From NCBI GenBank assembly GCA_036346375.1, contig CM070502.1:73176224-73240223 (forward strand): a stretch of 64,000 nt of DNA, given 5' to 3'. Below are positions 47,544-59,100 of the stretch, piece by piece. The position numbers and the translations under genes were made by a program. Numbering within the stretch: position 1 is the stretch's first letter; each line of letters begins with the position of its first letter. Below the pieces are notes generated by a model. The model was not told the origin of the DNA. It ran no database searches and was given only the letters and a program-made list of their open reading frames with translations. This stretch comes from Guadua angustifolia. Taxonomy: Eukaryota > Streptophyta > Magnoliopsida > Poales > Poaceae.

Positions 47544-48180
47544 GCCCATGTAATCATTCGATCCATCTCCAAACCAAGCATAGGATCGTGTCCCAATCGA
47601 TCAGCCACGCAACTAGGTGCACTATATGACTAATGCTAGTCGAGCCTTAGTTTTTCCCTCACTCTTTAGTTGTTTATGGGCCTACTTTTGACAATAAGTG
47701 GGCCATCAATGGGCCAATTTTGTCACGTAGCGGAGATAAGGTAGATTTTACCATGTAATGCGCTACAGATGCATACAACTTTGTCGCTAATTGCCCGTAG
47801 ATGGGCCAAGCCTCCCGTGTAGTGATTCGTTAGTGGGCCAAGTTTTGTCATGTGGCCTAAATGGCTAGATGCGCTATGCTTTCTCGTGTAATGGCCATAG
47901 ATGTGCTTAGTTTTGACACTTAGTGTGCCGGTAGTTTAATGGACCGAGTCTTGTGGCTTAATGGGCCATATATGGGCCTAGTTTTGTCACTTAGTGGGCC
48001 ATAGATAAGCCTCGTTTTGTCGCTTAGTTGGCCGTAGTTTTGTCTTGTAGTGGGCCTCTATGAAAGTATGTTGGTCTCTAGTGGGCTCCAGATGGGCCTT
48101 GTGTTGCCTCTTTGCGGGTTGTTAGTGAGCCCACATGTGACGCTTAGAACGTTGTTATGCATGGCTACTTATATCTTTTA
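47544..48180. repeat. degenerate tandem repeat with GTGGGCCATAGATGGGCC motif
   Basis: From about 47660 to 48130 a unit of roughly 40-55 bp built on AGTTTTGTCACTTAGTGGGCC and ATAGATGGGCC recurs at least ten times with heavy divergence. The clearest copies are at 47680-47720, 47790-47850 and 47955-48010. No coding frame is present. Confidence 0.6.
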
Positions 48181-48748
48181 ATCTTCTAACAATATTTTAA
48201 TATTTAGGCTAAAGGGTACAATTAAGTTTGAATAAAATAAAAAGGCTTATCTATTAATTAACACCTTGGTGAAGCAAAAGTAGGATCGGCCAAGCCAAGG
48301 CAATAAGGGCGCCTACCTAGGGCCCAAACCCAACAATGGCCTAGCCCTATAAGCATCTAAAAGGTACATATAGAAATTAAGCAGTAGCAACAAACTATTT
48401 TTTTATTACCTGTGAGCCATAGTAAATCCATTCTTGAGAAATATCATCTCTCAATATGAGATCATTGAGAAAAACCAAAAGTGTAATATTGCAATATCTC
48501 CATTCTATACTCCTTTCCAATGCTAAAAAGTGGATGTGTAGTTTTAGTATACCATTTAATTGGGTTATGTATAGTCTGAGACATTAATTTTTTTAATATA
48601 TTTAGCACCTCCTTGGTGTGGGTTTGAACTTATAATGGAGTGGTATAGTACGAATTATCTCTTAAAAAGGGGCTTTTATTATTGTTCTCTAGCCTTGAGC
48701 CCTCAAGGCAACATGGTGTGACCATCAATGAAGCGAGTACGAAACTAT
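48181..48748. other. intergenic, no gene seen
   Basis: AT-rich, without recognised features. Confidence 0.3.
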
Positions 48749-49703
48749 CACTACCACAAAACAGCACATAGGTGACACTCTATTTGTGATGGTTTTTCTA
48801 GAACCGTCACAAATAGCATTATCAGTGGCGGCTTTTTAAAAAAAATAGTGGAAAAACTATTTGTGATGGTTTTTATTTTGAACCGTCACAAATAATACAT
48901 TATCAGTGGCGGTTTTTCTTTGGAATTGCCACAAATATATCTGTGGCGGTTTTAGCCAAAAACCGCCAGTTTTTGGCTAAAACCGCTACTGATAATATTA
49001 TCAGTGGCGGTTTTAATTTGAAACCGCCACAAATAGTAAAAATAGAAAATTTTAAATATTGCCAATTACCTCTCGAGCCTTCTAATTTGAAAGAATTGAA
49101 ATTAAATAATATTCCACAAATAATTGGAACTAATATTCTATTTGCAATAATTGAAAAGAACGATCTAAATAGATTCAAAACTTCGGAGGCCATTTTGAGG
49201 CCCTAAACGACCTTTTTTTAGAATTTCATCGCCACGCACGCACTTGCACAAACCATCAGGATTCGACCATCTGATTTTCGCGCACTTATGAAATTGAAAT
49301 TCGGGTGCAACTTTTCATTATCTTTTAAACGAGTCAAAGAACGCCTCGATCGGTGTTACGAGTCAAAAGTTATGGCTATTTTAACAAAAGTGATCAGATT
49401 TTGTATTTCAAAATTAGAATTAGTGCCCAAAAGAATATAACTGGAGAGCTCATCGTGTGATGATTCCGGAATGCATAAGAACACTAAAATCGAAGGTACG
49501 AGTCAAAAGTTATGGTGTTTTTACAAGTTTCATGAATAGTAATAGCACATATGCAAGCATAATTAATAGTCAAGAGTATGGAAAGTAAATTTGAAAGTTT
49601 TAAATTTTGCTAATTACCTCTATATTTTACTAATTTGAAATAATAGAAAATCAGTGTTTGGGTGCTTCACGAGGTTAAAGGGAGGAGGGACGCATTATAT
49701 ATC

Positions 49704-49819
49704 AAATGTAATCATAACACCACTAAAGTATTAGATCTTATAAGAACTCCGAAGTTAAGTGTGCTTGGACGAGAGTACTAATAGGATGTGTGACCTCCTG
49801 GGAAGTCCTTATGTGATAT
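49704..49819 (+). pseudogene. full-length 5S rRNA-like sequence
   Basis: The segment aligns without gaps to plant 5S rRNA from its first bases (AAATGTAATCATAAC for GGATGCGATCATACC) to AAGTCCTTATGTGATAT for AAGTCCTCGTGTTGCAT. The 3' half is almost identical: AGAACTCCGAAGTTAAG, TGTGCTTGGACGAGAGTA and GTGACCTCCTGGGAAGTCC. These cover the internal RNA polymerase III promoter (A box, intermediate element, C box). Most differences are C-to-T or G-to-A, as expected from methylated-cytosine decay. It lies in a transposon, not in a 5S gene array, so it is called a derived pseudogene. Confidence 0.85.
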
Positions 49820-49830
49820 TAAAAACTTCC

Positions 49831-49915
49831 GAATCCAATCACAATTCTGAAATTGAGCGTTCTTGGGTGAAAATAGTATTAGGATGGGTGATCTCCTAGG
49901 AAGTCCTCTCTAATT
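49831..49915 (+). pseudogene. partial 5S rRNA-like sequence
   Basis: About 12 bp after the first copy, GAATCCAATCACAATTCTG begins a second match to the 5S rRNA from its GGATCCCATCAGAACTCCG region on. It runs through GAGCGTTCTTGGGTGAAA, AGGATGGGTGATCTCCTA and GGAAGTCCTC. The first ~30 bases are missing. The order and spacing are those of a degraded tandem 5S pair with most of the spacer lost. Confidence 0.8.
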
Positions 49916-50050
49916 TAGTGTTTTTAAACTACCAATTATCAATGGCGGTTCTTTGTTAGAACTGCCACTGATAATCTCCGATTATTAGTGGTACTATATC
50001 AGTTACGGTAGTAGTTACGAACCGCTACTGATATGATTTTTCTGGTAGTG

Positions 50051-51350
50051 TGTGGTTGTTATTTATTTGATATACAGTCACTTTCAACTTTTTTTTTGTA
50101 GTCGCTTGAGGATGTTTGTGCTATTTGTTGAATCGATACTACTGTTGATGAAAATTTCTACCTCCTCTAATACAAAGAGAATATCTATGGCACAATCGAT
50201 TTATTTTATGCATTTAAGTTATATTTTTTTCTATCATTCACACTACTCAACTTATAAAGGTAGCGGAGAAAGTAGGTAGTCAGAGTGGTAAGTTTAGAAA
50301 TTTCCTGCTTGTGTTTTGTAACATTACAACTTTTGGCATATGATTTATAGTACATTACTAAAAATCATAAAAATGTAATAATATGATAGTATTCTATCTA
50401 TGGAGGTAACCGTGTCACCTTTGTACTTTAAAATATGCGAAGGATTAAATACAAATAAAAATTACAAACCGCCAATTTGTTAGAATTGGAAATTTTATAA
50501 ACTTAAATGGCTCAAAAAAATATGTTTACATGTAAATATTGTTTTAGGGTGAAATGGGTGAAAACTTTTATCTTGACCCTAGAAATAAGCTAAAATGAAA
50601 AGCTTGTGCAGGCCATTATAGCGATACCAAAATTGCTTTAGTGTAATGTGTAATGATTGAATATTTTCTATAAAGGAAAAAAAGTCAAACAAAATAGTTG
50701 AAGAACTAAAATCCCATATCTACGATGAACACTTTGGATGTCCTATAAAAGGGTAGGATCCCAGCCCATCCCCCACCCAAACTAGACCGGTGTGTTTCAG
50801 ATAACCATTGAAACTTGAAAGTTTAAAATAGACTAAGATGATAATAAGAAAATCATAGTTATAATATAGTTTGGAATTGGTAGCTTAGGAGTGAGCGACA
50901 AGTAGAGCAAGTGCGATAAGTAATCACCTGATGAGTTATAAGCTCGTGAACAAACATAAAAAACAAAAGCATAAAGATAAAATAATAAGAAATCTATTAT
51001 TTTCAGATTTAGTAATTAAAATAATATGTTGTTATGAGTATAAACTCCACTTAAAGGGACATCTTGACTGAAAGCAGGTCCCATCCTCCTGTAAAAATCT
51101 AAGTTACTTTTTCCTTCTCTCTAAAAAGCTACTTCTTGGGTTGGGCACGATAATAAGACATAGAAAAGCTTCCAAATTCTAATTCGCATAAGGCTCATAT
51201 GTCTTCGAGGATTTTAGGCCCAACAATCTCAAAATAAAAATTTGACCAAATTTAATCTATGATTCGAGTGCTATTCAATTCACTTCGGCAAAACTCTGAA
51301 TCTCGTTGTTTCGTGTTTCTCGTGCTCTCTCTCTTTTAAAAATGATGCAA
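50051..51350. other. intergenic, no gene seen
   Basis: AT-rich. A TATAAAAGGG at about 50751 is followed by GC-richer sequence, but no coding exon follows. Confidence 0.3.
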
Positions 51351-51645
51351 ATGACCATGAAAAATTCTCAAAAAAAGTTGGTTAGATAGGGTATGATATT
51401 ATCTATCATTATGCAAAAATTCAAATCTAAATTCAATCTACATATTGAGAAACAAAAAGACAAATTTTAGAGAAAACAAAATCCAAAAGAAAAAGAAAAA
51501 GAAAAAGAAAAGCAAATGTTTGCTAAAAATTATCATTTTTGTTTCTCCTGATATACGTCACTTTTTAAGTTGAATATTTATACGATGCTAGATAATATCA
51601 TACCCTATCTAACCAGATATTTTTTAAAAGTTTTTTTAGACCATT
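51351..51645. mobile_element. inverted-repeat element (foldback MITE)
   Basis: A perfect 26-bp inverted repeat (51379-51404 against 51590-51615, core GTTAGATAGGGTATGATA) lies inside longer imperfect arms starting ATGACCATGAAAAATTC on the left and, inverted, ATGGTCTAAAAAAACTT on the right. The loop contains a GAAAAA-rich purine tract. No TSD was recognised. Confidence 0.65.
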
Positions 51646-51671
51646 ATTATTATTATTATTATTATTATTAT
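51643..51671. repeat. (ATT)n microsatellite
   Basis: About nine ATT units at the right end of the inverted-repeat element. Confidence 0.95.
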
Positions 51672-52265
51672 GTGGAAGGAAGGTAGCATGGGAATCACTG
51701 TAGGACAGAAATCATAGGAACTATCCCCTTTGGTTACCGCATGGAATTAGTAGATTTCAATGCTATTCAACTTAAATGGACTAATAATTTTCAAATATTC
51801 ATAAATTTATACATGGTTCCACTTCGTGATGATATACAAGACATGATTGTTTTGTATGCTACATCTTGCATGAACTAACTTCTCTCCGTTCAAGCACCTA
51901 TCACTGGTTCACAACAAATCCGTGCTTATCGCGAGCTAAAAACTGTTTCAGTGACGTCTGGCATGCTGACACGAAGTAAAAGGCATGGATATCTGACAAT
52001 CGGTATCAATTGGCGATTTGCAGTGTGCGTCAACAGCACCTAAAGTCAAGACCAGGCTCCTTTATTCCACCCTGTTGCAAAATGACTGGGTAGGCACTGC
52101 CAAAGCGAATTCAACCTTCGATGTTCTTGGTAGCCTCCCCTGCAGACAAATTCATTTACACGGTTTTGGACGTATAATCCTGTTAGGAAATAATTTTTTA
52201 CAGGGTAACAGCACAGATGATACAAAATAACAACATTAACGTCAGTTTATTCTTCTCTTGTCAAA
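51672..52265. other. intergenic, no gene seen
   Basis: No family is recognised. A 70-codon plus-strand frame at 52018-52230 has no support. Confidence 0.3.
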
Positions 52266-52881
52266 GGAGAAAGCCCATACAATACCCTAAGAAAGTCTAT
52301 CCGGCACCCTAAACTATTGTTTAGCATCCTAAATTATGAAACCAGACAACTAACCCCGAACTTTACAATTCGGTTCAAGTAACACCTTGACCCGGCTTCA
52401 CATAGTGGTATTGCCACATGGCATGATGAATAGGTGATTTTGCCACGTAGAATAACGCACGAATAACGCACTGGGCAAATTTAGATTAATGACAGGTAGG
52501 GTTCATAGGAGCTTCTCTTCCAAATCAAATTAGGGAGGGATGGAGCCACAACTATGGAAGCATGATTGGGAGCTCGGCGGAGGAGAAGCCCATGTGAGCC
52601 CCGCCTGTCATTGACCTAACTTGCCAGTGTGTCATCCGACATGGCAAAACCATCCACTCATTACATCGCACAGGCAATATCACTATATGAAACCGAGTCA
52701 GGGTGTTATTTAAACTGGATTGCAAAGTTTGGAGGGTCAAATATCTGGTTTCATAGTTAGGGTATCAGATGAACTTTCGACCAAAGCTTAGCAAGTCTAG
52801 AGGGTCAAATATCTGGTTTCATAATTAGGGTATTGAATGGACTTTCGACCAAAGTTTAGCATGTTATACGGACTTCTTCCC
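52266..52881. mobile_element. large foldback element with ~270 bp arms
   Basis: The left arm matches the reverse complement of the right arm along most of the element. Shared motifs in order are TAATTATGAAACCAGA, ACACCTTGACCCGGCTTCA against ACACCCTGACTCGGTTTCA, TTTTGCCACGT against TTTTGCCATGT, and GGGTTCATAGGAGCTTCTC against GGGCTCACATGGGCTTCTC. The right arm contains a tandem duplication of GGTCAAATATCTGGTTTCAT (about 52736 and 52803). The ends are GGAGAAAGCCCATACAA and inverted GGGAAGAAGTCCGTATAA. It lies 0.3 kb beyond the 3' end of the beta-amylase-like gene. Confidence 0.7.
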
Positions 52882-53195
52882 TTTTTTAAAGAATCCTGTT
52901 CGTACACATTATGAATGTAATAGCAGAGCAAATAATCTGATTCAGATTAAACAGTTTGTAACATGCCCATGCTATTATTCACGCAGCATTCTTTAGCCCC
53001 CAAAAGGCAGTATACGGCCAGGGTTTCAACTACTGCCTATACTGTAGTACTACCACTAGGACTAGGATTAGCACTAGCACTACCAGAAGTTTTGAGCAGA
53101 TTGCCGCTAACTATTAATGATGATATACCGATAACAAGATACGGTAAATGATGCTACTACGAAAAAGTATGAAAGTGACAGAAGTGGTACTACTA

Positions 53196-56100
53196 CTAAC
53201 CGTGCATACACTTGACAATGTTCTCAAGCTCTGAAAAGCAAATGTCTCTCTGCAAAAGGAATGGGGCTAACTGACGGTACGCAAAGAATGAGACATGATG
53301 ACGATCAGGATCATTCCTTGGCTTCGCTGTGTCAATGATCTGAGAGTACATCTCACCATCAAGACATGGAAGAGCACTCTCTACACTTACAGATAGCCCA
53401 TGATCCCATGCTGCATTCATAACCTGCACAGTTTTCATGTGTACCAAAATTAACCTGAGAAAAAAGCATCAAACATGCAAAAATATCTCGAAAGATTTCT
53501 TAGAACATCTCACCTGCCAGGTTAAACCTTCTGAATCAGCAAATGCTTCATCATTCCCCTGAATTGTAAATTCTGGTCCATAACAAACAAACTTAAGAAT
53601 TACGGAATGCTTCTTGAGCACTCTAAAAATTGGAGAGTATCCATCTCGATTTGTAGGGTTGTAGAATCCTGCCGTGAGCTCTGCAGCATGGCTTGTGGTT
53701 CTGTACCACCAATAGATTGAGGGAATCTGGCGAAACAGGATTGTCTTGTCACGGAAAAGCCAAACAGGCAAGCAAAGGTTGAAAAATGTGTGGGAAAACT
53801 GCCATGGACTTATCAGGGCAGTGCATTCTATATTGAATATTTATAATGTGTAAACAGGCAACTGATCAGGTTAATGCATGTTAATATGATTTCACAAGTT
53901 TGCTTAAGAGCAAAACCTCTACTTTCCTTTTGGTCTGTGAACTAGTTTCACTAACAGTTTCGTCAATCTTTTTCGATAAAGGAAGCTTTTATTAATCTTA
54001 GTAAATTACATCAAGGTGATACAATTATACTAAGAAGACTCCCGGCCTCTACACAGCTAGGGTGTACACAGCCAAACACACACAAGAAAAGACAAAGAAA
54101 CCGTCTCGGCAAACTACATCACGCAATATTGTCTTCAAGGCTATCCACCATCATAGCAACACTTGGACCGCGATAAAAGCTCTCCAATGACTGGCATTCT
54201 GAATACCATCTAAAGATGTACTGGCATAGAACATAGGATCTCAATTCTCAATTATTAACTATTGATTATTGAGTGGTATATTACTCAATAGCAATTGTAA
54301 CTTGTAAACAAACTCCTGAGATCCAGGCTGTAGGTAGTAATTCTCAATCAACCAAGTTTGACTTAAAACATCACAACCATTTCTCATGTAAACCCCAAGG
54401 AATGTACCATGATTAAGCATTCAACTCCCTCCCAACTTGTCAATACTATAGTACAATACCAGGTTTTCAGCAATTTTCAGCTGCTTTAGACATTCAAGCA
54501 CAATCCAGAATAAATTAGAAAATTTTATGCTTAAGAGGAATACCCCTTTCGTGCAAAGTTTGTTGTCACCATGACATTGACAAACAGATCAGACAAGAAA
54601 ATCACAAGGAGTATATGAGGAAGTTTTCTTGAGAAATTAGCAAGAGAAGAATATGGTGCTCCAAACTCCAAAAAATTACTCTACAGACCAAGAGCACGTA
54701 CCTTCACAACAATATCTGCTCCATCAAATGCAAGAGTAGCAAGTGAGAGCACCTGATCCACATGATCTATGAGAATTCCAGAATACCAGTTAAGGAAAAA
54801 ACGTCCGTAGTAGCTGTCATAATCACCTCCATCACAAAAAAAGCCAGTTTCATGTGGTCTTGAATTATAATAGCCAGCATTATCAGGTCCACGGGCCCAA
54901 AACAAATGCCCCCGTGACAAGGCTGATTGCCGTAGGTTCTTTTGCATATATCTGTCGTAACACTGTCACCAACGCAGATCAACAAAAGAAATGCAGCCAA
55001 TGTCTTTTGTAGGCGATGAAAATTTTTTGCACCCAACCATTATACATCACAGATATAGCATAGCACTTTTGGATGTGTAGTAATTCAAAAGATAAGTTTA
55101 AGTCATAGCCTAGTCAGTAGAACCTTTGTAGGTCAAACAGACAAAACGATATTGTATGGTTCTTAAAGGGTGTCTACTGCACACGTATTATCTTCTGCTG
55201 CTGCATAATAACAACAGAACAAGCCACCAAACAGGACTTGTGTTATGGTCTTTAGATCGTAATGGGGTAAACACCGCTAGCCGAGGAGGCGCTGGCGACG
55301 TAGAGAGGAGAGGGGAGGAAGGAATTTCTTTATTCCTTGATTAGAATGGTGCGACTTCTCTCTTTATATAGATGAGGTCAGCCCCTAACAATACGAAAAC
55401 TATCTTATCTAATGTAACCAATCACTAAAAGTAATATCTATACTATCCAAATATGAAGATATGCATCTAATCATACGAAGATATGCATCTAACTATTTTT
55501 AATATGACAATATGCTGCTGGTAGCCTTCCTTGCGTGCAGCCCCCCAAATAGACCGTGGCTACCCATCGGGCCATGCCCATGACAACTTGCACCAATTAA
55601 AAGGAACCTGGTTATGTCAATACTCAATAGTAGATAAAGAGAAGGCAACAAAGGGTGTGAACCACTTAATGCCACTACTCAAGCTCACTGTAGGCCACCA
55701 CCTCTCGGGCATATTATATACTCTGTATGGTGATGCTACACAAGCTTTGTTGGTATTTTGTACGCATATACTTCTAGAGTACTCATGAACACGGAAAGAA
55801 ACCTTATTTATACTCCTAGGAAACCCTGCGAGATAGTAAATGTTTATATTCTTTCACGTTCAATTAATAGAATGAAATGAAAAGGGTACAGAAAAAAAGA
55901 AACTGGTGTATTTATCCCTATTCTTGACAGTTTAAACTTGGAATTTGAGATTAAGTACCTGAAACTCACCAATACCAGGATATCTCCAACCCATTATTTC
56001 AGGACATGAAGGGTATCTTAGCTCACCAGAAGCACCCAATCCAATTTCAATGGCAGAAATAAGACCCTCTTCTGACAGGTTTCTGAATTCCATATGAAAG

Positions 56101-59100
56101 CTCCTCATGAAATCAAAATAGACCTGCATATAACAATCTCACCAAGAATCAGTATACTAGTTTCTCCTTCAAGTAGAGTGTGACATGAAACAAGATTAAA
56201 TAAGATACAATGCAAGTTTAATGTTTTCAATACCAGGAACTGGTTGTTGCTATCTATACGATAGACTATAATTACCACAGTGCAGGAAGAAGGACAAACA
56301 TTTAAATGCGTTAAAAATGTCACTAGGAATAGACCAAAGTAATGCTCACCGAAGGAGAATGACAGCCCCTATTTGTTGTAATAAGCACAGATGCTAAAGG
56401 AAAGTTTCAAGAAGAGAGAAGAAAATTTACCAAGGATGACCCAATACCTCAATGCCAGTTCTCCCTCGAAGGACTCGCTCTTTGTCAATTCCCCATGAAA
56501 GGCATTCAGTATTTCTCCTACCTTCTCGGTCAGTGAAAAATATATCTTGGTTCTCTTGTGCAATTTCCATGACCCACTTTGGGAGAGAGATTAACACTTC
56601 ACCAGATCCACTCTCTCCAGACCCATGAAATGACAATACAACCTTAAGAAGTTTGTTAAAGAACACTTTTTAGTCAACGTCAAAGTGTGATAAAACCAAG
56701 GAGAAAAGAAAAGGACTATCTGACTTATTTCAGGAGATTAAATATTTTGCAGTGTTACATGGTGCCCATAATTGAAAATCTATCATATAAACTCAGAATT
56801 TAGTCATGTACTTCCTCGACTTTGGATGGTCAGAATTCTGGTTATGTCAGGGGAATTATAGTACCTTCTGATTCCATAGTTTGTTTAGAATTTGGCCTTC
56901 TCTAGGAAAACAAGCATAGACTGCCAATGATAGATGATACAACCAATCAGCTTTAACAATGTCCGGATGCCCTTTGTTTAAATTGATACTTGAGTTTCGA
57001 GATATCCAACTTCAGTGCTAAACTGCCAATTATAAATAGTACATTTTGACAGGTAAACTATGCACAAGATTCAATCACCTAATATTTTGCCAATTGGATA
57101 ATTTACTTCTGAATTGTCTGATGCCTTTTGTGTAGACATTATTTAGTGCCCCAAGGTTTATAGAAATCACACTTCACAACTTAACTAACTATAAGTCTAT
57201 AATTCAATCACCTAATAGTAATTGAACACACTAAATACCACAAATGTGAGTAATAGCATCCTAAAAAAATGTACATGACATGAAATGTAACCTGAACTTT
57301 CAGCTTGAACTCTTTAATGATACCAAAAAGGTCCCTATAGCCAGACCACTCATACTTGCGAGGAGTCCAGGCTTCCACAATCCCCCACCAACAATCGACA
57401 ACAACTCCATCAACATTCAAAGACTTCAGATGCCTTAGTTCAGCACGTACAGCCTCTGGGTCAACCAATTGGCAATGACTATTGATAATGCCCATCTGCA
57501 GCAAAAGCAACACCGCTCAAGTATGTGTGGTAGATAGATCATAGATATGGAAATTTTGAGAATATATGGCTGGCAGAGAAAGCAATGCTATACTTCTCAA
57601 ATCTCACAATTTGCTTTAAAAGCATACGATCTTAACAAGGATGGACTGCATATGGTTATAATATACTGTTGACTTGTTTGGCCATCTACCTATTTTACTC
57701 TAAGACATAACATCCAGCTAGCAAGCGACAGATGGTGTGGCATCCAATCAGAGCATGTGCCTGTAGCGTGAATGATCTAGGGCTAAACCAACAGAAAGGG
57801 ATAAAAAAATCAGAGTCCTTTTTACATGCATGTGTTCCTTCACTCTATCAGCAGGCAGCGGCGACCAGCACAAGGAATGGCGAATAGAAGGCTATAGCAA
57901 CTAGAGGAGAGGGTGGCTGCGGCTCGTTCCATGGCTCCATGACCCTCTTGCGTGGCACCTTAGTGCGGCGAGAGGGTGACAGTCTAGGGCAGCAACAGCA
58001 AAGGGAAGGCAGTGACAGCGACCAGTAGGAAGCAACTAGGAAGACTGATGGCATCTCGATTGGCGGAGAAATGGGGATTGGCCTCCAGCATATGGTGAGT
58101 TCATGGGCATGCAATATTGGGAATTTTTGTTGAATACCATTAGAGCAATTCACTGTTAATTCATTTTCCGTAAAGCAGCAAAACTTTTCATGATAGACCG
58201 CTAACTGGGAAGGGCAACATGTTTTTTTCATCCAAACCTCATTCTTAACTACTAACTTGGAAAGTTTTGATCACCTCTTCATATATTTACATGAACTTGT
58301 GATAGCTAATAACCTAATGCTACGTTAACTTTTGCTGATTGGCAAGATGTGACTGTCCTTACTTGGGATCACATGGCATGTGTTGAATGGCAGTGAGATT
58401 TGTATCGAATATGGTCTGCATAGTTCAAAGAGAAACTACAAAGTCACCTCATCAACAAACAGCATGACACATCACCACATTTATTGGAAAAATAGCTAAA
58501 TGACCAACAGGTATAATATTATCACAACTCTGGCGCGTGAACATTCAGTTCCAACCATATATATCTTCAAAATGATATGTCAAAAAAAAGGCAACAAGAT
58601 GAACATATCAGATAGGAAAACAAGAAGATCACCAGGAACTTACAGGCAGAAAGGCGTATACTGGTATATATGGAGTTCTGGTGTAATCACCCGTCAACAC
58701 TGCTGATTCTCTCATTAACTATTATAATTCAGCAATCAAAGAAAAACATGATGTTATCACTTATCACCCAAGAAAATCTGCTAAATCAGAAAGCTCCAAG
58801 GAAAATCTGAGCTGTGTAATTAAGAATTTGTGGACTTGACAGTTGACAATGCAATTCTGCAAAAAAAATTTGTTCAGTCTAGTCTATCCTCTAATAATGA
58901 CAGGATACTGATCCATATAAATACTGTTGTACGATCAATTAGAGCACTACTGCAAGCTGGAACTAGAACATTGATGGCAACTAAGTTCACAGTTTACAAA
59001 CGAAAAGAACTGATAGACACCAAATTATTATAAAGATGGTAGACCCTGAGGTTGTAATAGCCAATGTTATTAAGTTGTCGACTAATCCACAATTTATTGT

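Larger units (their letters stand above)
48749..50050. mobile_element. non-autonomous CACTA element carrying 5S-like sequence
   Basis: The ends are CACTACCACAAAA and inverted CACTACCAGAAAAATCATA. The flanking triplets TAT and TGT differ at one base, so the 3-bp duplication is imperfect. Both ends carry subterminal arrays of TTATCAGTGGCGGTTTT and its complement AACCGCCACAAATA, the pattern of transposase-binding repeats in CACTA elements. There is no TnpA or TnpD coding region. Near the centre ACGAGTCAAAAGTTATGG occurs twice (49357 and 49498). The right third holds the two 5S-rRNA-like segments annotated separately. Confidence 0.85.

Noticed and set aside
49704..49915. Interpretation of the 5S-like pair as a Cassandra TRIM
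   Set aside because: Cassandra carries 5S sequence within two LTRs flanking a short interior with a PBS; here the copies are 12 bp apart, with no PBS, no TG...CA ends and CACTA termini outside.
57848..58231. 127-codon minus-strand frame in a BAM intron
   Set aside because: Cys/Ser/Pro-rich, without splice sites in phase with exons 3 and 4, which join in phase without it.
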